64,000 nt of DNA from Paragorgia papillata (lineage: Eukaryota; Cnidaria; Anthozoa; Scleralcyonacea; Coralliidae). The DNA is taken from NCBI GenBank assembly GCA_035771165.1, contig JAWNZC010000102.1:457501-521500 (forward strand), written 5' to 3'. The notes below the pieces were generated by a model. That model was not told where the DNA came from and searched no databases. It saw only the letters and a list, made by a program, of their open reading frames with translations. How positions within the stretch are numbered: the first letter of the stretch is position 1; every line of letters starts with the position of its first letter. Shown here one piece after another: positions 34,079 through 44,867 of the stretch. Position numbers and translations under genes: made by a program.

Positions 34079-37000
34079 ATGTTAACGGTTTACCATGCTG
34101 TTCTTACTGATGATAAATGTCAAGATAGTTATAAGCTAGAGGATTTAGTACGATTTGGCGAGAATGCGACACGCTGTGAAGAGTTTCAGCCCTGGTTTGG
34201 TAAGTACTTGCGGAGTGACTGGAGTCAGACAGTCAGTATTTCGTTTATATCAAAACTAATCTCAGTAGTTTACCACCTTTTCACTTTGCTCTAATGTTGT
34301 TAACACAACGTTGTTCAGTCCAGTAAGCTCTGTATATCACTGGAGTGTGATATATACACTGTATTCTGAATGGTTCGATTATACTCATCAACTAACAGTA
34401 CAGTGGTACACCAGTGGCTCAACTGGGTATATGAGGGCCTGTGTGGTACATTACACCAATTCTATACTCAAATGATCCAATCTCATTCCCAGAGCCCACG
34501 TTCCCCACCCGGAAAACAAGAGACTCTGGCATAATCCGTTTCAAATCACAGGATTCTTGTTATTCCGGTTGAGGTACACATGCGTAAATATCCGAGCAGA
34601 ATCTGGCAATGTCTTCACTGGAGTCTTGTCGTCCGACATCTTTGTTATTTTGGTTTTATTAATTCTACTTCCAGTCACTTCAGACCAACTCATGCTCACT
34701 ATTCAGCTAATAATGTAACAATTTGAAACGGATTATCCCAGAGTCTCTCACTCCCGGGTGGGGAACATGGGCTTTGGGAACAAGATTGCAAATGATCGTG
34801 AAGCAGTTATCCAAGCCACAGAATAGGGTTGAACCAGAAGTCCAACTCAGTGCGGGTACTGTTGATGTTTGATCTAACTTTTGCCCTAATATCACAGTTC
34901 GATTTCGTTCGACTTGGAGACTTAGACATCTGAACATGGTTTGAGACGTTTTAATGCTGTCATGACAATTAATAAACATGATATCACAGAATACTTGGGG
35001 CTCCCTAATTAATCCTTTTTGCTTGGGGCCCATGGAGTTCGCCCACCCTTCTCACCTTGTAGTTGCACCACTGAATAACACCATTATTTAACCTTAAAGG
35101 TTTGTCTAACTCTCTGATCTGGACACCTCAGAAACATCCTCCAACATGTTCATCCTCTGATGAGGCCTTTTCCTGTCAACCAGATGATGACTGCACATGT
35201 GAAGGTACTGCTCAATTCTCACCTAAATACAACTGTGTGATGAATACAGGAGAATGTAAGTCAACAGGAAATACTGTGGAACTGGATGGTATTCATGTTG
35301 GAATATCACCAATCTTGAAACGATTACTCAATAAGGATACATTATCATCTAGTCATGTAACTTCACCTGAATCTTCCAGCATTAAGGTATTGTACTATAA
35401 AATGCTTTTTAACCTTTTAATGATACTCCCACTTCAACTCACCCAAAATTGTGGGAATTCAAAAAACTGTGACACCCTACCCCCCCCCCCCCACCCCCTG
35501 CCCCCCCCCCCCCCGAAGTAGGGTTCCCCCTGGAACCTACCCAAAGTGACCTCTTCTTCATCAATATGCATATTGATCTTGATTCTAATAATATTGTTAT
35601 GTGGTATCTTTTGTCCTTGTGTCCTTGTTGGTGTTGGTGTTGGTGTTGGTGTTGGTGTTAACATGAATTTTGGTGGTGTAGTATTGCTGCTGCTATTAGT
35701 GGTGGTGATGATGTTGTTATTGGTGGTGGTAGTGGTACTGTTGGTGGTGGTGGTTGTGCTGTTGTTGTTGCATGTTGGTATGTTGGTGTTGGTTGTGTTG
35801 GTGGTGGTTGTGTTGTTGGTGGTGGTTGTGTTGGTGTTGGTGGTTGTGTTGGTGTTGGTAATGGTGGTGGTGGGTGTTGGTGGTGGTGGTGGTGGTAATG
35901 GTTGTGTTGTTGGTGGTGGTGGTGGTTGTGTTGGTGTTGGTGGTGGTGTGGTAATGGTTCATGTGTTGGTGTTGTTAGTGGTGGTTGTGTTGGTGGTGGT
36001 AATGGTTGTGTTGTTGGTGGTGGTGGTTGTGGTGGTGGTAATGTGTTGGCTGTGTTGTTGTTCATGGTGTTGTTAATGGTGGTGGTGGTGTTTCAAACAT
36101 TTATTTCCTTTGTTTTTTGTTCATAAATTATTTTCCAGTGGTGTTCTTGCCTTACCAACAAAATGCAGGAAGTTTATCAAGAGACTCAAAGCCAACCTCT
36201 TCTGACAGATAAGTTGAGAGAAAAAGCTTCCACTGTTAGTTTTCCACCAAATTGTCGTGGAAAGTGGATCATCTTGGCGTCGGATTTGAAAGATGGTGAG
36301 GTTTTCTTCACTAATGTACAGTAGACTGTATATTGTGAAGCATAGCTAGTGTTAATTAAAGATTTGCCTTTCTTGTCACAGAGTTTTCTTTAGAAGATCT
36401 TTGGAAAGACATTTCAAAGGAGATCTGCACAGGTTTGGTTCAACATTGTACAGTAAGTTTCCAGGTGAGTTATACAGAAGAAAAAGTATTTCTAAAGAGA
36501 GAATGAAGAAAGGAAGGAAACAAATTGAATTTACCAAAATTCTATCCTCTAATAATCTAAGACTTATACCACGGTTCTTATACTTATTCTTAATTGACAG
36601 ACTGATCCTTCCCAAGTTTTGGTCTATTCAGATTTTCTTTATTGTACTGCGGTAAGTGGCAACTATTTGTACCTCTAAGTATTAGTGAAGCTATAAAAAT
36701 GAGTGTCATGCACCCTCACCAATGTCAATACCACTAGTATCAGATCATCACTACCACTGCCAGCACTACCACTGCCATTGTTATCACCACTACTGCCACC
36801 ACCACCATTGTTGCTATCACCATCACTACTGCTATTACCACCATCACCACCACTTAGTGAAGCTATAAAAATGAGTGTCACCATGATCACCACTGCCACC
36901 ACTAGTATCAGATTACCACTACCACTGCTAGCATTATCACCACTACTGCCACCACCACTGTTGCTATCACCACCATTGTTGCTATCACCATCACTACTGC

Positions 37001-37652
37001 TGTTACCACCATTACCACCACTGCCACTACAACAGCTGCCACTACTGCTACTACTATCAATGCCACCACCACTCACTGCCAGCATCACTATCACCACTGC
37101 CACCATCACTACCACTGATACCATCACTATTCAGACTTCCACCATCACTGTCACCATCATCACCATCGCCATCATCACAACCACTTCTGCCGGCACCTTC
37201 ACTACCACAATCACCACAACCATTACATCCACACTACTGTTATCACCATCACTACAACCATCACCATCACTACAACCACTCAGCCACCACAACTACCACT
37301 ACCACCAGTCCACTGCCACTACCACCACTGTCACTATCACTGCAACATCGCCATCTGGCCCAGCACTATCAGTCTATCACCACTTACCATTACTTACCCC
37401 ACCCGCACTACAGCTATCACCATTACTACTGCCACCAACAGTCTCTCTCAAGACTACACTAGTTAACCTAGACGAACAACTTTCACAAACATCTAAATAA
37501 TATTCTTTTTTGTTAACGAATGATTACGTTTCTTTAAAATTCAGATTCCTGCACATTTTCGTTGTATTCGCGAGCGAGTGCTCAAAATGTCGTACGTTGT
37601 TCACCCTTATGGTGAAGTATTATCTTGGGATGGTAAAGAAATCAATTTCTAA
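34079..37652 (+). CDS. Unrecognised Cys-containing protein, at least five exons
   Basis: Exons 34079-34199, 35100-35386, 36139-36295, 36382-36452 and 37545-37652 have canonical GT-AG ends and join in one frame (phases 1, 0, 1, 0) to a TAA stop: 744 nt, about 247 residues. Visible: CQDSYKLEDLVRFGENATRC (N-glycosylation-type NAT), a Cys-rich stretch SCQPDDDCTCEGT...CVMNTGEC, KWIILASDLKDG, EFSLEDLWKDISKEICT, and a C-terminus MSYVVHPYGEVLSWDGKEIN. No family recognised. The start at 34079 is the first in-frame ATG, but no signal peptide is evident, so upstream exons may be missing. The Cys pattern suggests an extracellular or lumenal protein; that is inference. Introns hold an hAT-like element, GGTGTT repeats and CACTAC repeats. 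Confidence 0.65.
34478..34789. mobile_element. hAT-like MITE with AAATGATC target duplication
   Basis: Ends CAATCTCATTCCC and GGGAACAAGATTG. Direct flanks AAATGATC at 34470-34477 and 34790-34797. Arms extend over CCCACGTTCCCCACCCGG. 312 bp in intron 1 of the unknown gene. Confidence 0.88.
35100..35386 (+). CDS. Unknown gene, exon 2 (Cys-rich)
   Basis: 287 nt, acceptor TTAAAG, donor GTATTG. Encodes GLSNSLIWTPQKHPPTC through to SSSIK. Seven cysteines spaced as in a small disulphide-rich domain. Confidence 0.65.
35475..35515. repeat. C-homopolymer tract
   Basis: Three long C runs broken by A and TG, directly after exon 2 of the unknown gene. An assembly-error-prone site. Confidence 0.9.
35620..36095. 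repeat. GGTGTT/GGTGGT trinucleotide-hexamer repeat
   Basis: Degenerate GTTGGTGGT units fill most of the intron before exon 3. Frames coding for runs of Val/Leu/Gly here are spurious. Confidence 0.92.
36139..36295 (+). CDS. Unknown gene, exon 3
   Basis: Acceptor TTTTCCAG, donor GTGAGG. WCSCLTNKMQEVYQETQSQP and KWIILASDLKDG. Entry phase 0, exit phase 1. Confidence 0.62.
36382..36452 (+). CDS. Unknown gene, exon 4
   Basis: EFSLEDLWKDISKEICTGLV then QHCT at a GTAAGT donor. A weaker donor at 36433 would break the frame to exon 5. Confidence 0.6.
36712..37480. repeat. CACCACTAC-type trinucleotide repeat with duplicated block
   Basis: Degenerate CAC/TAC/CAT triplets. The block AGTGAAGCTATAAAAATGAG recurs at about 36685 and 36855, indicating a roughly 170-bp duplication within the array. 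Confidence 0.9.
37545..37652 (+). CDS. Unknown gene, terminal exon
   Basis: Acceptor AAATTCAG, then IPAHFRCIRERVLKMSYVVH and PYGEVLSWDGKEINF with TAA stop at 37650. Confidence 0.6.
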   Translation: MPAHFRCIRERVLKMSYVVHPYGEVLSWDGKEINF

Positions 37653-37829
37653 TTAACGTGAAACTACTTGTCGCGTTGCTGTTTCAGTTTTGGTAAGTGA
37701 TTTTAGTATTGTTAAGCATGAAAAAACGTTTGTTACAATAATTATATCACATTCTTTTAGACATAGGTTACGTCTTATTTTCGAGTAGGCGCTTTTTTTC
37801 GCGCGAAGCGACTTTTTCTTTTGTCTTGT

Positions 37830-38705
37830 GGAACACTTTGAGGCCTGGACCTCTCCCTGTGCTGAATAAAATCGTCTGGCGTTAGCCAGAATAAAATACT
37901 AAAGACTCGTCTTCAGGCTTCAAAGTGTTAAAGAGATAGGTTTTAACACTTTGAGGCCTGGACCTCTCCCTGTGCTGAATAAAATCGTCTGGCGTTAGCC
38001 AGAATAAAATACTAAAGACTCGTCGGCTTCAAAGTGTTAAAGAGATAGGTTTTAACCCTTTGAGGCCTGGACCTCTCCCTGTGCTGAATAAAATCGTCTG
38101 GCGTTAGCCAGAATAAAATACTAAAGACTCGTCTTCAGGCTTCAAAGTGTTAAAGAGATAGGTTTTAACACTTTGAGGTCTGGACCTCTCCCTGTGCTGA
38201 ATAAAATCGTCTGGCGTTCACGGCGTTAGCCAGAATAAAATACTAAAGACTCGTCTTCAGGCTTCAAAGTGTTAAAGAGATAGGTTTTAACACTTTGAGG
38301 TCTGGACCTCTGCCTGTGCTGAATAAAATCGTCTGGCGTTAGCCAGAATAAAATACTAAAGACTCGTCTTCAGGCTTTAAAAGTGTTAAAGAGATAGGTT
38401 TTAACACTTTGAGGTCTGGACCTCTCCCTGTGCTGAATAAAATTGTCTGGCGTTAGCCAGAATAAAATACTAAAGACTCGTCGTCAGGCTTCAAAGTGTT
38501 AAAGTCTTAAAGAGATAGGTTTTAACCCTTTGAGGCCAGACCTCTCCCTCTAAAATCGTCTGGGTTAGCCAGAATAAAATACTAAAGACTCGTCGGCTTC
38601 AAAGTGTTAAAGAGATAGGTTTTAACACTTTGAGGTCTGGACCTCTCCCTGTGCTGAATAAAATCGTCTGGCGTTAGCCAGAATAAAATACTAAAGACCC
38701 GTAAA
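37830..38705. repeat. Tandem repeat of about 110-118 bp, eight units
   Basis: Each unit starts AACACTTTGAGG and ends TTCAAAGTGTTAAAGAGA, so its own ends are inverted repeats, with an inner hairpin GTCTGGCGTTAGCCAGA. Units vary by small indels (TCTTCA loss at two units). The AAATCGTCTGGCG core is also found singly near 44290, 49680 and, diverged, 50590 and 50730. Confidence 0.95.
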
Positions 38706-38875
38706 TGACTCAGAACATCAGATTGTTGACATGATTATAATCTACGCTAAATTTTGCACTAGAAAAGGCTTGTTTTAAATGTAACCATTCATTTTTAGGG
38801 AACTTACTCATGACGTAAACTTCAGCAAATGATTTCGGATTTTGTCAAATTTAATTAGGCCCTAATTATAAAGAG

Positions 38876-39209
38876 TTAAGCCCCGCACAGACGATCAAGT
38901 TTTCCTTGACAAGTTCCTTGGTAGCTTTCCTTGCTCGTGTGTACGATGAACACGTTTTTTTTCCCAACAATTTTCCTTGACAAGTTATAATTTCTCGTGT
39001 GTACGGTTGGACAAGTTTTCCTTGACGGCAATGACACGAACAAATTCCCTTATTCAAAAGCTGGCATGACCAGCTTTTGAACAAGGCTCCTTGTCAAGGA
39101 AAAACTTGTCAATTTGTGTCGTACACACGAACAAATAAAACTTGTTAAGGAAAAACTTGTCAAGGAAAAACATGTCAAGGAAAACTTGGTCGTCTGTGCG
39201 GGGCTTTAA
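38876..39209. mobile_element. Inverted-repeat element built of TTGACAAG/CTTGTCAAGG motifs
   Basis: Termini TTAAGCCCCGCACAGACGAT and CGTCTGTGCGGGGCTTTAA. About ten copies of CCTTGACAAG or its complement inside, plus repeated CGTGTGTACGA spacers. Confidence 0.9.
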
Positions 39210-39236
39210 TATACCAGGATATGCAATACATTACAC

Positions 39237-39694
39237 TTAGGCCACATAAAAAAAATTCCTTGATTCTCATCACCGCCCGACCACATTTTGAAGCCCACGT
39301 ACACATATGTTTTTATTTTGTTATAAAATATAAATGTGCCGCCCGACCGAAAATCTGCAGCAAGTTAATTTTTTTTATATTTTATATTCGATTTTTGATG
39401 TCCCAAGCCGAGAATTTCTGCAACGGAATTATTTCATTGCGTCTTGGGGGACATGGTGGGACCTTGGTGTGACTTTGAAGGAAAATATAGGAACTGTCAA
39501 CCTTTCTACGCAAGTGTTTTATTGTGTACATTTTGGAAAACAAGGAAAAATAAAAACACCTCCCTCCCCAATTTCAAAATTTTATGGAATATTTTTTATA
39601 TTTTAATATAAAATATAAAAAATAAACCTCCCGCCTCTTCGACATTTTCAAAATGTAGTGATGAGAATCAAGGAATTTTTTTTATGTGGCCTTA
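39237..39694. mobile_element. MITE with 35-bp TIRs
   Basis: Left TTAGGCCACATAAAAAAAAT, right ATTTTTTTTATGTGGCCTTA. Both arms contain ATTCCTTGATTCTCATCAC or its complement. No coding frame of note. Confidence 0.9.
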
Positions 39695-40369
39695 TAGTGA
39701 GCGATATAGAGTATTTCATTTCTGCCATTTTGAGTTCGATATACGCACAACGCATAAAATTGCGCTTAAGAAGACCTTGAAAATTGAAATATTGCTGCTC
39801 CAAATCTGTTCTGTTTTTCACTGGAAAAAAGAGCTTCGATTCTTTCAAGTTTGATATCGTGGGTCAAATAGCGCTCCGTCGTAATGACGTCACTATTTAA
39901 GTTTGTCCGCTTTTACTCACAATTTTTGCAGTCCGAACAATATAGATAATGGCTCATTGCCAATCATTTGAAAGTCAATTTTGGGTTGTTTGTCCGCATT
40001 TTGTGCTATAAATAGCAACGCGATGGTACGCTATTGAGGGTTAAAATATTGCCCCAGCCTCGCTTTGTCAGTCTGTTGGAATCGACGCTCGCCCTTCCTT
40101 TTTTTGTTGCCTTGCGCACGCTTAAAAAACAAGCCCTGTCGTCAGCCCTCTCAATCTCTTCCCCCAAAAAAACAACCGGAAGGCTTGCTATATACGTCGA
40201 GGTTAATTTTGGTATCCGGGCAACCCGCGGTGAAGTTTTTCTTATTTATTTCTCCGGAAATGAGATCTTGGTGTGGTGATGACATCCTGATTAATAACCT
40301 TGATTGGTTTCTGATCGTTCGTTTCCGTCAGCTTCTGGGGTTTAGTCTGACGCGTTTACGAGTGACGAA

Positions 40370-40550
40370 TGCGTGCTCCAAGGAGTGACGGATGCGTGTT
40401 CCAAGGAGCGATGAAAACGTGCTCTACATGATGGATGCGTGCTCCGTCGAAGTGATGGATGCGTGCTTCACCGAATGCATGATGGATGCGTGCTCAATGG
40501 AGTTGGATGCGTGCTCTATGGAGTGATGGATGCGTGCTCCATTTGCATGG
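40370..40550. repeat. Degenerate minisatellite GTGATGGATGCGTGCTCCA
   Basis: About eight units of 20-25 bp, each with GGATGCGTGCTC and a variable GGAG-containing linker. Confidence 0.85.
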
Positions 40551-40604
40551 CGATGTAAATATAAGATGGTAAAAAAAAAAGAAAAAAGATATTATTACGT
40601 ATAG

Positions 40605-41086
40605 TAGCAGTTAAGAGGATAATTTGCCAAGTTTAAGTTTGAACAATGACAGTGACTTAATGTCATGAAAGTCAGGAGTTAAATTGTTAAAATCGTTCAG
40701 AGTGTGATAAATTAATTTATGTTTTCCCCCAGTTCGTCTTAGCTTTAGGTAAGTGGAATTTGACCTTGTTTCTAGTATGGTATTGGTGGAAATTGCTATT
40801 TGGTAGTAGTTCAAATCTTGAATAAAAAAAAAATTGTTTAGACATTTAAAAATAAAGATACAGCGATGCTCGTGACGTCGATCGTTTAGTCGTTTCCAGT
40901 TTAGGGTTTCCAAGGCTTGAGTGGCAGAATAGAGCGAGCGAGTCGGTTTGTTATTATCTTGGCAGATTTGTTCTGTTGAGTTTGTAAAGTGTTCATCAAA
41001 GTTAGGTTGTTCTTATCACCCCATAATATCTGCATAATCAAATAAGGGAAGGATAAGTGCCAAAGTGCGTTCTTGGTTGGGGGCAC
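40605..41086 (-). pseudogene. LINE reverse transcriptase C-terminal remnant
   Basis: Two overlapping frames, 41086-40901 and 40913-40611, read in series like the C-terminus of CR1/L2-type non-LTR retrotransposon polyproteins: LQTQQNKSAKIITNR, then LNWKRLNDRRHEHRCIFIFK and a FNNLTPDFHDIKSL-type end. A frameshift separates them. 5'-truncated and inactive. Confidence 0.72.
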
Positions 41087-41569
41087 TCAGCCTTTTATTT
41101 AATATTGTAAGTTTATGCAGTGTCTCCCATTATTAGTGCGCACTAGTTTGGTGAGCTAAAAGAATGACACTGTACTTAACTTGCTGAGTTGAATTGGATT
41201 GAATTGTGTCCATTAGCGTTTTAATATCTGCAGCGATCGTTCGCCACTGAGTTCGTATTACACGCTCAATTTCCAGCTACTTGAGATGTGTGTCAGTGAG
41301 TCGCATATTTAGGATATTTCCGGGGGGGCGGTGTGATCAGGTTGCTCCTTGGACTTCGAAGAATTCTCGTGTCAATTCACGCTTGGAATTACTGGGATGT
41401 GAAGTTTCCTATGTCTTTGACGTCTTGACAAGATCTATTTTTTGACAATAAGAGAGGATTTAATACAATAATAAACAATTATTGGATGAGACTTGGTATC
41501 AAGAGTTATCAAGGTCAAAGTCTGTGTTATCTGCCGAAACCGAAGGATGGTGTTTGCAAGCCTGGTGTA

Positions 41570-41693
41570 TATATCATGCATTATACGTGTATACGTACAA
41601 CTTATCATATCACTTTAACTACATCTCATATGCAAACGCTACCACTTAGGAAGCACATATATGACTATGAATTTGCAACCTTTGCTCTCCACC
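41570..41693 (+). mobile_element. SINE 5' part, interrupted copy
   Basis: The block CGTATACGTACAACTTATCA...CTACCACTTAGGAAGCACAT matches the reverse complement of 52905-53000. It is cut off from its tRNA-like part (42153 onward) by the insertion at 41696-42150. Confidence 0.75.
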
Positions 41694-41695
41694 TA

Positions 41696-42150
41696 CACGC
41701 GTAAAAATCTCGCAAGTTGTTACAGCATTGTTGCCTGAACAAAGCTGTAACAACTTGTTGACATATGTGAACAACATTGATAAATGAACAACATTGTTCA
41801 TCATTGTTTCAACAAGTTGTTACAGCTTGATGAAACAACAACCGTTGTTCACGCATGTTGTAACAACCGAATGTAACAACCGAAGTGTTGATACATCAAC
41901 CATGTTCACCATTGTTGTAACATTGCTGTTCATCGTTGTTATTTCGTCATGCTGTTACAACATGTTGTATCATGTGCGAACAACGTTGTTGGCTATAAAA
42001 ATGTGCTGTTGGAACAACTTGTTCATGACTGTTGATTTACCCGTGAACAAGTTGTTCGAACCATAAGTGAACAACATTGTTCACGGCGAGCAGCACAACA
42101 TTGTTCACGCCTGTTGACAACCGTGAACAAGTTGTGGGTTTTTACGCGTG
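41696..42150. mobile_element. MITE of AACAACATTGTTC motifs, nested in a SINE
   Basis: TIRs CACGCGTAAAAA/TTTTTACGCGTG flanked by TA (41694-41695, 42151-42152). The interior is repeated GTTGTTACAAC and GAACAACATTGTTC words in both orientations. Confidence 0.88.
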
Positions 42151-42152
42151 TA

Positions 42153-42235
42153 AGCCTCAGTGGCTCAATGGTTAGAGCGTCTAACCGGTTGGGGCTCAGA
42201 AATCTTTTCTGAGTATAATTGAGCTTGACAAACGT
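42153..42235 (+). mobile_element. SINE tRNA-like part, interrupted copy
   Basis: AGCCTCAGTGGCTCAATGG contains an A-box-like TGGCTCAATGG. Continues TTAGAGCGTCTAACCGG and a GGGGCTCAGAAAATC-type tail. Not a functional tRNA: no clean acceptor stem or CCA context. Confidence 0.7.
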
Positions 42236-42679
42236 CCACCAAACGTCTGTTACATTACACCAAGCTCACAAACGTACCATTATCTTGACAGGGTTGTTTA
42301 GAGCAGAGTCAATTGAGGGATTTGGGACTCACAGGCGATTAGGATCATATGCGGAGAAGAGTTGTTCGTTCATAGTCGATTTTCCTCCGTCCACTAAATC
42401 AAATTTAGGTTAATCAATTTTAGCTAATGTCCCCGATTAGTAGACTCTTCTCTTGGGGATCGGCTAGAGGATTAGGTCCCAAAATATAGTTAATGATGAT
42501 GATGATGATGATGAAATAGCCGGTTTGCCCTCATTTTTTAGTAAATTAGCTCGAAGAAGATTTACACTCAATTCTCGTATCCAAGCAAGCATATCTGTCT
42601 CTTCTCTTAACAACATGCATTACGACATTAACATATATCATCATACTTGCACATAGCATTATATGTCATACATCGAACT

Positions 42680-43330
42680 CAACCTACGTTCAAATCATCT
42701 GAGTCTCAGTAGCTCAATGGTTAGAGCGTGTCACTGGTGATCAGTGGGTTGTACACATATTCAATCTACGTTCAAATCATCTGAGTCCCAGTAGCTCAAT
42801 GGTTATAGCATCTCACTGGTGATCAGAAGGTTGTGGGTTGTACACAGTAGCTCAATGGTTAGAGCGTCTCACTGGTGATCAGAAGGTTGTGGGTTGTACA
42901 CATATTCAACCTACGTTCAAATCATCTGAGTCCCAGTAGCTCAATGGTTAGAGCATCTCACTGGAGATCAGAAGGTTGTGGGTTGTAGACATATTCAATC
43001 TACGTTCAAATCATCTGAGTCTCAGTAGCTCAATGGTTAGAGCATCTCACTGGTGATCAGAAGGTTGTGGGTTGTACACATATTCAATCTACGTTCAAAT
43101 CATCTGAGTCTCAGTAGCTCAATGGTTAGAGACTTAGAGCGTCTCACTGGTGATCCGTGATCAGAAGGTTGTGGGTTGTACACATATTCAATCTATACGT
43201 TCAAATCATCTGAGTCTCAGTAGCTCAATGGTTAGAGCGTCTCACTGGTCATCAGAAGGTTATGGGTTTGAGCCCCGCTTGGAAACTCAGAAAATGTTTT
43301 GAGTAAAGTACCAGGCCTCGAATTAAGAAC
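42680..43330 (+). repeat. Tandem array of tRNA-derived SINE heads, about seven units
   Basis: Units of about 85-90 bp, each CAGTAGCTCAATGGTTAGAG (A box) followed by GTGATCAGAAGGTTGTGGGT. Only the last unit has a B-box-like GGGTTTGAGCCCC near 43265 and a 3' tail. The others end in GTACACATATTCAATC. Confidence 0.85.
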
Positions 43331-43689
43331 ATTTCCACTCAATTCTCAATCCAAGCTAGGATATCCATCAGCTCTCTTCCTTAACAATTAAAGATTGCTT
43401 AGTTTGGAACACTTCCTGTCTGTTTACACAGCAGAAAATGAACGTGCACTGCGATGTAACATTCACCTGCGACGAATTTGCAAGGTTGTTAAAAGCGTAG
43501 TGTAAACTTGTGATGGAAAATTTGAAATATTAGTTGAGGTTTCAGAATTCGATTATCAGAAATAATTGGATTGCTTAACCGATCACTCATCGATTATAAT
43601 CAGATTACTTCGATAATTAAATCTGCTGATAACGCTGCTCTGATGGCTTATGTCATGTATTTTGCATGGCGGTGTTTACATGCATGCAG

Positions 43690-44156
43690 TAGTGGTGTGC
43701 ATCGGATTGACCCCTTGTAATCCGAGGGTTTGCCAAAACTGTCAATCCGAATCCGATCCGATCCGAAGCCAAAACATCGTAGTCCAATCCGATCCGAAAA
43801 CAGCTGCTCAAATCCGATCCGGTCCGAAAAAATTAAAACACCGGATATATGTTGCAATAGTTGCACAAACTTTCCGAAAAGAAAACCAATGAACAAATAA
43901 ATTTAAGAAAACTACTATACAATAATAATCTTATGTAATAATAGCCTTCATATATTGTGCAATGTGCATACAACTAGTGAATTTATTAATTTTGTGACAA
44001 AAACAAAGACAAAAGTGAACCTGATGCGGGTAAAAAAGTGCAAAATCCGATTCGATCCGATCTGGGGGAAAAAGAACAAAATCCGATCCGATAAAAAAAG
44101 AACAAAATCCGATCCGATCCGAACGATAGATTCGGATCAGATTCGCACACCTCTAA
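43690..44156. mobile_element. hAT-like MITE built of ATCCGATCCGA motifs
   Basis: Ends GTGGTGTGCATCGGAT and ATTCGCACACCTCT, flanked by CATGCAGTA (43683-43691 and 44157-44165). The outer thirds carry many ATCCGATCCGA words in both arms. Confidence 0.85.
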
Positions 44157-44867
44157 CATGCAGTATGCAATTTGCATGTAGTTGTCATGCTTTATAATGC
44201 AGTATGCAATTTCACGGTGCAACTTGTCTCGCAACGGCTCTCTACCTATATATATTGCTTATAGGATGTCAGAGGGTTTTCCCTTTGATAAATAAAATCG
44301 TCTGGCGTAATCATGGCGTTGGTTAGAATAAAAAGATAAGCAGGAATGGGTTAATCACTTCACTCAGGGGCGGATCCAGGATTTTTCGTACGTTGGTCAA
44401 AATTTTCGTTTGTGAACATTCGGGGGGGGGTACGGAAATTTTTCCGGGGGGTATGATTAGTTATTAATACCCACACTAGATCTTTTTCGGGACTTTCGGT
44501 AAATAAAACGTGAGGTGCGAAAATGACTGTTTCGCCCAATATCAGGGCTCATCAGCATGCCTGTGATTCCGAAATGGACAGCCTTTGGAAGGCCGAAAAA
44601 GAGCAAACTGGTTTAAGGTGCCAGACACCCGTCTTTCACACCTTTGCCAGGAAGCAAAAGGAGTTTGGTTAGAAATAGGACATTTCGTGGATGTGCAATT
44701 GCTCAATTTTTAACACCATCCCAGTCTATTCCAACCCTTTTAATACCCCCCACCCTAATACCCCCACCTAACCTAAGTCCTAACCTAAAACCTATTCCAA
44801 CCTAACTTAATCCTATTCAGATTAAATTGATAAACTCAACTGAACATCTGATTCTTTGCACGGAAAG

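Noticed and set aside
35546..37500. Val/Gly-rich and Pro/Leu-rich frames of up to 265 codons
   Set aside because: GGTGTT and CACTAC repeats in introns of the unknown gene.
42160..43290. Cluster of tRNA genes
   Set aside because: Only the A-box half is conserved, acceptor and T arms do not fold, and the units are tandem SINE heads.
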